Part shown: in pieces, positions 35,556-43,821 of the stretch
How positions within the stretch are numbered: position 1 is the first letter of the stretch
Layout: every line of letters begins with the position of its first letter
Assembly (NCBI GenBank): GCA_964396375.1
Contig: CAYNEY010000022.1
Location: forward strand, 28,953 to 92,952
Source: FEN-1139 sp964396375
GTDB lineage: Bacteria; Myxococcota_A; Polyangia; Polyangiales; Polyangiaceae
Direction: 5' to 3'
Length of the DNA stretch: 64,000 nt
The notes under the pieces: model-generated
What the model was told of the DNA's origin: nothing
The model's database searches: none
The model's input: the letters and a program-made list of their open reading frames with translations, nothing else
Translations under genes and position numbers: made by a program

Positions 35556-35663
35556 GTGTCGCGCCAGCGCTCAGACTTACCGATCTCCCAAGGATTTCGC
35601 AAGGGTGACGCTAGGTTGGCAGAAGATGAAGGCAGGAGAACCAACCCGCCATCGTCCGATGGT

Positions 35664-36023
35664 TCAGGGGGTCTCGTCCCCACGGGATTTAGCGGACGGC
35701 TCGTCGGAAGTAGGTGTTTCTGCCTGGTGTGAGCGGCCGGAGCGAGCCGTGCCAGCGAGCCGCTCATCCATGTCCTGCGCGACGCGGCTGACCACGGACA
35801 AGATCCCCCGGCCCCCTTTTCTGACCAGCTGTTCCACCTCTGCGGACACCAATCGGTCGGAGGCGCGGCGGCCGAGGCGCTCGAGAGGCCGCGTATCGAT
35901 GGCATCCACCGCCTTCCGTGCAGCTTGCAGGAGAAGGCCAAGCCCCTCCACGAGATCCTCGCCGGCGGAGCGCTCGATCGGAGCATTCTTCCGAGGAGTA
36001 GTGCCGTCGTCATCCATGGTCAT
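35664..36023 (-). CDS. hypothetical acidic/helical protein
   Basis: Protein of about 119 residues, rich in Asp, Arg and Ala, with no signal peptide or membrane helix. Helical stretches such as DLVEGLGLLLQAARKAVDAID dominate. ATG 36023 (MTMDDDG) is used, with ATG 36017 as an alternative. It precedes the Nudix-nadK genes on the same strand by 108 bases. No family recognised. A long open frame on the opposite strand is treated as a shadow. Confidence 0.65.
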   Translation of the reverse strand: MTMDDDGTTPRKNAPIERSAGEDLVEGLGLLLQAARKAVDAIDTRPLERLGRRASDRLVSAEVEQLVRKGGRGILSVVSRVAQDMDERLAGTARSGRSHQAETPTSDEPSAKSRGDETP

Positions 36024-36296
36024 GCGGCCAAGATGGGTCCGCTCTTGCTTTTTGGCAAGGGCTACCGACCCCACTCTGCCAACGTTGGTCGATGGGACGG
36101 CGGCGCCGGGGAATCATCATGCTCGCGGGCTTGGCCCAAGACCGCAACCGCTGTGCTCGATGGGAACCGAGCTTCATCGACGGAGTGATCGAGGACGGGC
36201 AACCTGCTCGACTCGGCGCTCCCATGACCAATTGAAACCAGCACTGCATGGCGCGACACGGGCCAGATCCTCAAGGGATTTCCATGTCAACCTGGT

Positions 36297-36323
36297 TTCG
36301 GGAAGAAGAATTCTTCCCGAAAA
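36297..36323. promoter_or_regulatory. perfect inverted repeat in a divergent intergenic region
   Basis: A 12-bp perfect inverted repeat (TTTCGGGAAGAA / TTCTTCCCGAAA) with a 3-nt spacer lies in the 377-bp gap between the divergent hypothetical and DM13-like genes. There is no T run on either strand, so it is not a standard terminator. It sits 78 bases upstream of the DM13-like ATG. It may be an operator or a strong leader hairpin. The rest of the gap shows no gene or other clear signal. Confidence 0.5.
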
Positions 36324-36400
36324 CCCTGCCACGGTTGTTTGGTTCAAGGGCCGATCCCGGTGTTGCAGTTCCGCCCAATCCGGGCGATGATCGGGCAACC

Positions 36401-36871
36401 ATGTTGCGTCAGCCGCTCGTTGTCGCCTGCACGCTCCTTTTCGCGGCTTGCCGTCACGACGCAGGTCAGCTAGCCCCGAACCCCACCGGCACGGGGACGT
36501 CTGTGGCGGCTCCCACCAGTGAGGTGTGGTTGCGCGGCGACTTCGTTCGTGTGGTCAAGGGGGTCACCGGTACAGCGGAGATCCGTCATGAGGCGGACCA
36601 GTATTGGTTGGTGCTGCGTGACGTCACCACCGACGCCGAGGGGCAGATCCATGTCTACTTGGTGGGACACGACGCAGCGCGGACCACCCGGGCGGTAACC
36701 GAGGCCGATCTCAAGTATGACATGGCCCCGCTCGAGCGCGGGGTCTTAGAGCAGCGCATCTTGCTTCCGAGTCGGCCAGACGACAGCCTTAGGTCAGTGG
36801 TGCTGTTCGAGGTTGAATTTGGCGTCAACCTGGCAGTGGCGGCGCTCCGTGCCCCCTTCGAGCCACGTTGA
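36401..36871 (+). CDS. DM13-like lipoprotein
   Basis: Exported lipoprotein of 156 residues with signal peptide and lipobox FAAC (Cys 17). After a Thr/Gly/Pro-rich linker, the region WLRGDFVRVVKGVTGTAEIRHE followed by YWLVLRDVTTDAEGQIHVYL matches the DM13 pattern (G-F...G.a.i....g...l.l.d..t..gp.l.v.l). DM13 domains are proposed to take part in redox processes, but the conserved Cys of typical DM13 domains is not seen, so a redox role is doubtful. The ATG at 36401 fits the signal peptide. Confidence 0.72.
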   Translation: MLRQPLVVACTLLFAACRHDAGQLAPNPTGTGTSVAAPTSEVWLRGDFVRVVKGVTGTAEIRHEADQYWLVLRDVTTDAEGQIHVYLVGHDAARTTRAVTEADLKYDMAPLERGVLEQRILLPSRPDDSLRSVVLFEVEFGVNLAVAALRAPFEPR

Positions 36872-36964
36872 ATCAGGCGCCCTGAGACGCCCCTGGCCGG
36901 AGAAATCGGCGGGTTGCAGGTGTCTCGTGCGAAGCTCGGGCTGGTCGCTCCCAAGTGGTGGTAG

Positions 36965-37861
36965 ATGGGGATTATGAGCCAGCCGTCGCCCCCCAAGGAT
37001 CTGGAGCGAGTCATCGACTCGGTGATTGAGAGCTATCAGAGCCCGCACGAGATCAACAACCTCGACAGCGCGATGCTTCCCCACAAAGACTCGGTCATCG
37101 CTGGGTATTTGCACCTGCGCCCGGTGCTCTTCATGGGTTTTTTCAGCACCCGCTGTCTCACGCCGAGCAATCTGCGCTTCTCGATCAGCGCCGAGCTGTA
37201 TCCCGCTCACGAACTTCTCACCGAGCAGATCCGCCGCGCCTATGTGTACCGCGCCGAGCGCAAGGGTCTCCCCTTGCCTGATCAGGAGGTATGTGAACAG
37301 GTGGTGCTGCGGTTGTTCGCGGCCCTGCCTGCCATCCGAACCGCACTCGCGGCGGATTGTCGTGCCGCCTACGATGGTGACCCCGCAGCCTCCAGCATCG
37401 AGGAGGTGATCTGCAGCTATCCGGCCATCGATGCCATCGTCGCGCACCGGATCGCGCATGTCTTGTACCGTGAGGGTGTGCCGATGTTGCCACGTATCAT
37501 CTCCGAGTACGCGCATGGGTTGACCGGTATCGATATCAACCCAGGGGCGCAAATCGGCCCTGGCTTCTTCATCGATCACGGCACCGGTGTGGTGATTGGC
37601 GAGACTGCGGTGCTAAAGGAGCGCGTCAAGCTCTACCAGGGGGTAACGCTAGGGGCGCTCAGCGTGAAGCGCTGCGCAGACAGCGAGGGCAAGCCGAGGC
37701 AGCGGCACCCGACCATCGAAGACGACGTAACCATTTATGCGGGTGCGACCATCCTGGGTGGTGACACCGTAATCGGCCGCGGCAGCGTGATCGGTGGCAA
37801 CACTTGGATCACCAAGAGCGTGCCTGCTGGGTCCAAGGTCTACGGAAATTCCCAGGGTTGA
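36965..37861 (+). CDS. cysE: serine O-acetyltransferase
   Basis: Transfers acetyl from acetyl-CoA to L-serine, the first step of cysteine synthesis; 298 residues. The C-terminal left-handed beta-helix is evident from hexapeptide repeats (IDINPGAQIGPGFFIDHGTGVVIGETAVL), with catalytic His in FIDHGTG. The N-terminal helical part is that of the longer EpsC-type enzymes. ATG 36965 is used; a second ATG follows at 36974. The GH3 gene begins 11 bases after its stop, so they may share a transcript. Confidence 0.93.
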   Translation: MGIMSQPSPPKDLERVIDSVIESYQSPHEINNLDSAMLPHKDSVIAGYLHLRPVLFMGFFSTRCLTPSNLRFSISAELYPAHELLTEQIRRAYVYRAERKGLPLPDQEVCEQVVLRLFAALPAIRTALAADCRAAYDGDPAASSIEEVICSYPAIDAIVAHRIAHVLYREGVPMLPRIISEYAHGLTGIDINPGAQIGPGFFIDHGTGVVIGETAVLKERVKLYQGVTLGALSVKRCADSEGKPRQRHPTIEDDVTIYAGATILGGDTVIGRGSVIGGNTWITKSVPAGSKVYGNSQG

Positions 37862-37872
37862 ACGGCCAGACC

Positions 37873-40038
37873 ATGACCGAGCCCGATTATCCGTTTGCCG
37901 ACCCCGATCTGCCGATCGACGAGCGTGTCGCCGATTTGATGGCCCGGCTCGATCTGGTCGAGAAATCTGCGCAGCTCCTCCACCAGTCTCCAGCCATTCC
38001 CCGGCTCGGCGTGCCTGCCTACAACTGGTGGAACGAGGCACTGCATGGGGTGGCGCGTGCCGGTATCGCCACGGTCTTCCCCCAGGCAATTGGGCTGGCT
38101 GCCATGTGGTCCGAGCAGCGATTGCGTGCTGTCGCCGTCGCCATCTCGGACGAAGCGCGCGCCAAACACCACGAGTTTCTGCGTCGCGGTGATCATGGGA
38201 TGTACAAGGGGCTGACCTTCTGGACACCCAATATCAATATCTTCCGCGATCCGCGCTGGGGCCGTGGTCAGGAGACCTACGGCGAGTGCCCATTTCTCAC
38301 TGCGCGGCTTGGGGTCGTCATGTGTCAGGGGCTCCAGGGTGACGATCCGAAGTACCTGAAGTTGGTGGCGACGCCCAAGCACTTCGCGGTCCACAGTGGC
38401 CCGGAGAGTCTGCGGCACAGCTTTGACGCTCGGGTGAGCGATAAGGATTTGGCCGAGACCTATCTCCCAGCATTCTTCGCCTGTGTTACTGAGGGCAAGG
38501 CGGCGAGCGTGATGGGGGCGTACAACCGCGTGAATGGCGAGGTGTGCTGCGGTAGCCCCACCTTACTCGAGCGGATTCTGCGACAAGGTTGGGGTTTCGA
38601 CGGCTATGTGGTCAGTGACTGCTGGGCGATCCGAGATTTTCACGAGCATCACCGAGTGACCGCTGATTTCGGAGAATCGGCGGCTCTCGCCATCAGAGAA
38701 GGCTGCGATCTCAACTGTGGCTGCACGTTCGAGCATCTCCCGATGGCAGTGCAGAACGGACAGTTGAGTGAAGCTCTCCTCGATCGGTCCTTGGCTCGTG
38801 TGCTGCGGGCGCGCATGCGCCTCGGGATGTTCGATCCCGAAGAGCGGGTGCCTTTCGCCAATATCCCGTACGAGGTGGTGGACTGCGAGGCTCACCAACG
38901 CCTCGCCCTCGAGGCTGCACGTGCCTCCCTGGTCTTGCTCAAGAACGACCGACAGCTCTTACCTCTCCCTCCGGATCTCTCGCGGATCGCGGTGATCGGT
39001 CCCAATGCCAATCAGGCCCAAGTGCTGGTTGGCAACTATTTCGGACATGCCACGCACCTGATAACCCCCCTCGAGGGGATCCGACGCGCAGTCGGTCCGA
39101 AGACCCGTGTGCTCTACACTGATGGTTGCAAGCTCACCGGTATCGTGACCGACGGACTCGGTCGATCCGGGAATCTCTCCGAGGCAGTCAGCGTGGCGAT
39201 GCGAGCCGAGGTAGTGGTGCTTTGCCTCGGACTCTCCGCGGAGATCGAGGGGGAGGAGGGTGATGTCAGCAACCCCGAGGCTGCGGGCGATCGGGTGGGG
39301 CTGCACCTGCCTGGTTTGCAACAGGAGCTGATGGAAAAGGTGGTGGCGCTCAACAAGCCGACCATCCTGGTGGTGCTGGCTGGCAGCCCCGTCGATCTCT
39401 CCTTTGCCGACCAAAAGGTTGGGGCCATCTTGTACGCCTGGTACCCAGGCGCTGAAGGCGGCACAGCCATCGCGGACGTGCTCTTCGGAAAGATCAACCC
39501 GGCCGGGCGCCTCCCGATCACGTTTCCAAACCGTGTCGAAGATCTTCCGGATTTCACTTCATACTCGATGAAGGGTAGGACCTACCGCTATCTCGAGAAG
39601 GAGCCACGGTTTCCCTTCGGGTTCGGACTCTCGTTCACCCGCTTCGAGTACTCGCGACTTGGCGTGCTTACGCTCGCCGAAGGGCTGGAGGTGCGGGTGA
39701 CGGTGACCAACTTGGGTGAACGTGACGGTGAGGAGGTGGTGCAGCTCTACCTTGCGACGCTGGACGCTCCGTGCCGCGTGCCCCACCATGAACTCCGAGG
39801 GTTTGAGCGGGTTGCGGTCAAGGCGAAGAGTTCGATAGAGGTCCGCTTCTGCCTTGGTTTGAGGGATCTTGCGTACGTCGATGAGCGAGGGTGGCGCATC
39901 TTCCAGCCTGGACGTTTTCGGATCAGCGTCGGTGGTTCGCAGCCCGATCCGCGGAGTGTTGAGCTCATGTCCCAGGCGCCGCTCTCGTGGACAGGCTCGG
40001 TGGAGGCTGCTCCGCAACAGTTTGGTTTCTGCCGATGA
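37873..40038 (+). CDS. glycoside hydrolase family 3, probable beta-xylosidase
   Basis: Cytoplasmic enzyme of 721 residues without signal peptide. The (beta/alpha)8 domain has YNWWNEALHGVARAG, typical of GH3 beta-xylosidases, KHFAVHSGPE, and the nucleophile Asp in VVSDCWAI. The second alpha/beta sandwich domain and a C-terminal fibronectin III-like domain (VTVTNLGERDGEEVVQLYL) complete the usual arrangement. It releases xylose or arabinose from oligosaccharides. Its stop overlaps the GH43 ATG as ATGA, so the two are coupled. Confidence 0.93.
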   Translation: MTEPDYPFADPDLPIDERVADLMARLDLVEKSAQLLHQSPAIPRLGVPAYNWWNEALHGVARAGIATVFPQAIGLAAMWSEQRLRAVAVAISDEARAKHHEFLRRGDHGMYKGLTFWTPNINIFRDPRWGRGQETYGECPFLTARLGVVMCQGLQGDDPKYLKLVATPKHFAVHSGPESLRHSFDARVSDKDLAETYLPAFFACVTEGKAASVMGAYNRVNGEVCCGSPTLLERILRQGWGFDGYVVSDCWAIRDFHEHHRVTADFGESAALAIREGCDLNCGCTFEHLPMAVQNGQLSEALLDRSLARVLRARMRLGMFDPEERVPFANIPYEVVDCEAHQRLALEAARASLVLLKNDRQLLPLPPDLSRIAVIGPNANQAQVLVGNYFGHATHLITPLEGIRRAVGPKTRVLYTDGCKLTGIVTDGLGRSGNLSEAVSVAMRAEVVVLCLGLSAEIEGEEGDVSNPEAAGDRVGLHLPGLQQELMEKVVALNKPTILVVLAGSPVDLSFADQKVGAILYAWYPGAEGGTAIADVLFGKINPAGRLPITFPNRVEDLPDFTSYSMKGRTYRYLEKEPRFPFGFGLSFTRFEYSRLGVLTLAEGLEVRVTVTNLGERDGEEVVQLYLATLDAPCRVPHHELRGFERVAVKAKSSIEVRFCLGLRDLAYVDERGWRIFQPGRFRISVGGSQPDPRSVELMSQAPLSWTGSVEAAPQQFGFCR

Positions 40039-41576
40039 AGAATGCGGGGCCGTTCCCACCGAAGAACCCCATTCTTTCTGGGTTCTACCCCGACCCAAGC
40101 ATCTGTCGTGTAGGGTTGGACTACTACTTGGTGACCAGTAGCTTCGAGTACTTCCCGGGTGTGCCGATCTTCCACTCCCGTGACCTCATCCATTTTCGGC
40201 AGGTTGGCCATGTGCTCACCCGGCCCAGCCAGCTCGAGCTTGGTTCTGCTAGGAGCTCTGGGGGGATCTACGCTGCCACCATTCGCTACCACAACGGGTG
40301 CTTCTTCGTGATCACGACCCTGATTGGTCGCGGAAATTTCTATGTCACCGCACGTCACCCCGAGGGACCATGGTCGAATCCGATCTGGATCGACACCGAG
40401 GGTATCGATCCGTCGCTTCTGTTCCAAGGCGACCGGGTCATCTACACCCGGACCGGCAAGGGTCGTGATGGTGATCACCCCCAGATTCATCAGGGCTATC
40501 TTGCATTACGTCAGGCGCGCCGCCCGCGAACGCGCGCGGTGTGGAGCGGCACGGGAGGTGTCTGGACCGAGGCTCCACACCTGGTTCGGTACCGCGGTTA
40601 CTACTACCTGTTCTGTGCGGAGGGTGGGACGGGCTACGGTCACAGTGTGGTGGTGGCGCGGAGCCGCGACCCCTTCGGTCCCTTCGAGGCGTGCCCACAC
40701 AACCCCGTGCTGTCGCACCGCGATCGACCGCGCGCTCGGGTGCAGGCCACTGGTCACTGTGACCTGGTAGAACTCCCCGATGGACGTTGGTTCGCGGTCT
40801 TGCTCGGGATCCGCGTCACCGTGCCGCGGCATCACCACTTGGGTCGTGAGACGTTTCTTGTGCCCGTTACGTGGAGTGCTGACGGATGGCCCCGGTTCGG
40901 TCGTGGTGGTCGCGTGCCTGAGCGCATGAGTGCTCCACCATTGCCGCTTCTTCCCGGGCCCACCAGCTCCCGGCGGGACGACTTCGCGCAGGCGAAGCTC
41001 GCGCACCATTTCGTCTTCGTGCGCAACCCCAATCCGCGAGATTGGTCGCTTACCGCGCGCCCGGGGTTCTTGCGTTTGCTTGGGAGCGCTGGCTCACCGA
41101 GCCAAGCTCAGCCTCTCTCGGCTGTGCTCACCCGCCAGTGCCACTTCTCGATCCGGGCTCGTACCTTGCTGGAGTTCGCTCCGCGGGGTCCCAACGAGGA
41201 GGCAGGACTCTTGGTGCGCGCCGACGAAGCCAACCACTATCTCTTGCGGGTTCGAGGGCAACACTCAGAGATGGTGGTCGAGCTTCTGGCGTGCCGCCGC
41301 GGCAGTCTCGAACTGGTCGGTGCGCGTAGGCTTCGAGGCGAGCGTTTTGCGCTCGAGATGACTTCTACCAAACGCCACTACCGGTTTTTTGCGGGCTCGT
41401 CTCGGCGCGTCGACGAGTTGGGAGTGCTGCCTTGCCTCCCGTTGTCGGCGGAGGTGGTGACGAAGCCCGGCCATATGTGCTTCACCGGCGTGATGATTGG
41501 GATGTACGCGACTGGCAGAGGGCGGCGGTCGCTCGCTCCCGCCGACTTCGATTGGTTCGAACTCGAGGCTATTTGA
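40035..41576 (+). CDS. glycoside hydrolase family 43, beta-xylosidase
   Basis: Five-bladed propeller enzyme of 513 residues, cytoplasmic by lack of signal peptide. The start NPILSGFYPDPSICRV has the catalytic base Asp, DPSLLF the transition-state Asp, and TEAPHL the catalytic Glu. SSFEYFPGVPIFHSRDLIHF is typical of the XynB-like subfamily with a C-terminal beta-sandwich, which begins near residue 320 here. It cleaves xylobiose and longer xylo-oligosaccharides. The 3' end overlaps that of the convergent GH67 gene by eight bases. Confidence 0.94.
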   Translation: MKNAGPFPPKNPILSGFYPDPSICRVGLDYYLVTSSFEYFPGVPIFHSRDLIHFRQVGHVLTRPSQLELGSARSSGGIYAATIRYHNGCFFVITTLIGRGNFYVTARHPEGPWSNPIWIDTEGIDPSLLFQGDRVIYTRTGKGRDGDHPQIHQGYLALRQARRPRTRAVWSGTGGVWTEAPHLVRYRGYYYLFCAEGGTGYGHSVVVARSRDPFGPFEACPHNPVLSHRDRPRARVQATGHCDLVELPDGRWFAVLLGIRVTVPRHHHLGRETFLVPVTWSADGWPRFGRGGRVPERMSAPPLPLLPGPTSSRRDDFAQAKLAHHFVFVRNPNPRDWSLTARPGFLRLLGSAGSPSQAQPLSAVLTRQCHFSIRARTLLEFAPRGPNEEAGLLVRADEANHYLLRVRGQHSEMVVELLACRRGSLELVGARRLRGERFALEMTSTKRHYRFFAGSSRRVDELGVLPCLPLSAEVVTKPGHMCFTGVMIGMYATGRGRRSLAPADFDWFELEAI

Positions 41577-43680
41577 CTCGCCGCTCCGGGATGCCGGGGA
41601 CGAAATAGTCGAGGCGCGATCGATATTCGGCCAGGCTTGCGCGCGGTGAGAGGCAACCCAAAGGGCGCGGCATTCCGGAGAACTCTGCGAAGTACAGCAG
41701 ACAGGCGTCCATCCACCAGCACGCCTCCTCGAGCTGGATTGTGAGTAGCTGCGTGACGTGCGAGTGTCGGAGTTCGTCGACCCAAGGCTTGAGTGTCTCC
41801 CACGTCGTCTGCATCTCTCTCACCCGATCCACTCCACGCTGGTAGGAGCAGCACAGTTCATCCCAGAGTGTCCGGCCGCTCGACATGACGAAAGTCCAAG
41901 GCAGATGGTGGAACCATAAGAGCAGATGCTCAGGGCAGCCCGATGGTTTGGCGTAGAGTGTCTGGATCTGAGGAGCATACTGGGCAAGAGCGTTGCTTCC
42001 GGTCGAGGTCCGATCGAAACCCAAGCCGAACCGATCTGCGCGGTGGTAGTAGGTTGAGGTCCAATCGGCACGGCCGCCTTCCACCCAGGGCCCGGGCCCA
42101 TAGTGGTGATCGCGCGCCATGATGTGATGCAGGCCGAGTGGGGTCATCGAGTAGACGACCGTTTGGTGCGAGTCGAGCATGACTTGGGTCAGCGGTTCGA
42201 GCAGTTGGGGTTCGGGCCCGAAGGTGAGGGTCAACCATTCTCGCGCGAGGTCTTCGACATCTGCTCCCGGATCCCAGGCCAACCTCCCGAAGCTGAACCA
42301 ATTGGAGGCACCAAAGGGATGGCCACACCAGTTGCGGTCGGTGCCGATGTTCGCCACTCCAGCGATCCCCGTGAGATCGGCTCGAGCGAAGCTCCCGTCA
42401 ATCACCCGTGCCACCGTCGAGCCTTTCTCAGGTCGGAAAGTGTCCGAGCCAAGCACCTCGGCGAACAAGGGAGCCAAATAGACGAGGTGAGTTCCTTGAC
42501 CGAGGTACTCCTCGGTCAGCTGGAGTTCCAGAAACTGAGGAGTGTTCGGCATTGCCCCGAACAGAGGATGAAACGGCTCCCGCGGTTGGAAGTCGATAGG
42601 CCCATTTTTGATCTGCAGCGCACAATTTTCGAGGAATCGGCCGTCTTCCGGCACGAGTTCCGTGAAGGCCTGCTTGGCGCGATCCTCCGGACAATCCGCG
42701 TCGTACACGAAGGCGCGCCAGATCACGATGCCACCGTATGGCAAAAGGGCGCGTGCCAAGAGATTGGCGCCCTCGGAATGGCTACAGCCGTAGTCCTTGG
42801 GTCCCGGCTGGCCCTCGGAGTTGGCCTTGACCAGAAAACCACCAAAGTCCGGGATCAGGCCGACGATCTCTGCCACTTTGCCCTGCCAGAACTGCTGGAC
42901 CTGAGGCTCTTGTGGATCGGCCGTGACGAGTCCGCCGACCTCGATCGGAGCGCTGAAGCGCGCCGAAAGGAACACCCGGATCCCCCAGGGTCGAAACACG
43001 TCGGCTAGCGCCGACACCTTTTCCAGATAGGTGCGCGTCAAGATCAGCGCGGGGGCGTTGACATTGGTGAGTACCACCCCATTGATTCCGATCGAGGCGT
43101 TGGCGCGGGCGTAGTCGGTGATGCGCCGATCGACGAAGCGAGGCAGCTTGTGCCAGTCCCAGAGGGAGAACCCAGCGTAGCCTCTCTCCACGGTCCGATC
43201 CAGGTTGTCCCAGTGGTTCATCAGCCGATACCGGATCCGGGGTGTGGAGCGTGTGGTCAGCGTATGGAGCGGGCGCTCGCACCCTAAATGCCGGAGCAGC
43301 GCGAAGGTTCCGTAGAGCAGTCCACGATCGGTGTTGGCGAGTAGCCAGGTGTCGGTGCCACCGTCACAGCCCAAGGCGAAGCCCTCTTCGCCGAGGTCGC
43401 GCAGCGCGCCTTCAGCGACGGCGGGTAAGGTGTGAGGGGTCCCCACCAGCAACCGTCCGCCTCCCGTGAGCTCACGCGCAGGCGTGGTGCCGAGCAGCGT
43501 TTCAAGCCCTTGGGAAAGCTCGGTACGCACGATGTCTAGTGTCGGACTCTGCCCTCCACACACGATCTGCGAGAACGCAGTCCGATAGAGCTGGCGTAGC
43601 GTCTGGTCGCGAAGTGGCTGGTTGGGGAGCCAGAGCCTGTAGCCATCGTTTACGGGGGGGCGCCGGGAGTCTCCAAGCAT
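41569..43680 (-). CDS. glycoside hydrolase family 67, alpha-glucuronidase
   Basis: Removes (4-O-methyl)glucuronic acid from the non-reducing end of aldouronic acids from xylan; 703 residues. NHWDNLDRTVERGYAG with the following SLWDW, the acidic FLVKANSEGQPGP, the Asp in WRAFVYD and the Glu in LQLTEEYLG are GH67 core motifs. GTDRNWCGHPF and ANWFSFGRLAWDP are typical of the C-terminal region. ATG 43680 gives a normal N-terminus; no signal peptide, so the enzyme acts in the cytoplasm. It is divergent from the GH30 gene with a 141-bp shared promoter region. Confidence 0.95.
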   Translation of the reverse strand: MLGDSRRPPVNDGYRLWLPNQPLRDQTLRQLYRTAFSQIVCGGQSPTLDIVRTELSQGLETLLGTTPARELTGGGRLLVGTPHTLPAVAEGALRDLGEEGFALGCDGGTDTWLLANTDRGLLYGTFALLRHLGCERPLHTLTTRSTPRIRYRLMNHWDNLDRTVERGYAGFSLWDWHKLPRFVDRRITDYARANASIGINGVVLTNVNAPALILTRTYLEKVSALADVFRPWGIRVFLSARFSAPIEVGGLVTADPQEPQVQQFWQGKVAEIVGLIPDFGGFLVKANSEGQPGPKDYGCSHSEGANLLARALLPYGGIVIWRAFVYDADCPEDRAKQAFTELVPEDGRFLENCALQIKNGPIDFQPREPFHPLFGAMPNTPQFLELQLTEEYLGQGTHLVYLAPLFAEVLGSDTFRPEKGSTVARVIDGSFARADLTGIAGVANIGTDRNWCGHPFGASNWFSFGRLAWDPGADVEDLAREWLTLTFGPEPQLLEPLTQVMLDSHQTVVYSMTPLGLHHIMARDHHYGPGPWVEGGRADWTSTYYHRADRFGLGFDRTSTGSNALAQYAPQIQTLYAKPSGCPEHLLLWFHHLPWTFVMSSGRTLWDELCCSYQRGVDRVREMQTTWETLKPWVDELRHSHVTQLLTIQLEEACWWMDACLLYFAEFSGMPRPLGCLSPRASLAEYRSRLDYFVPGIPERRVK

Positions 43681-43821
43681 CGTGGTTCCGCCGCCAGGCA
43701 TAGCCCGAAACGGGTGCGGCCCGCCAGTCACGGCAAACCAGGCAGTTTGGGGTTGCTGGGAAACGCGGACGACAATAGCCTGCCAGCAAGGTTTTGAGCC
43801 GGCCCATCGGAGCATCTTGTC

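Noticed and set aside
35377..36390. Plus-strand open frame of 337 codons opposite the Nudix and hypothetical genes
   Set aside because: The minus-strand genes fit better by composition and family, and this product shows no signal peptide or motifs.
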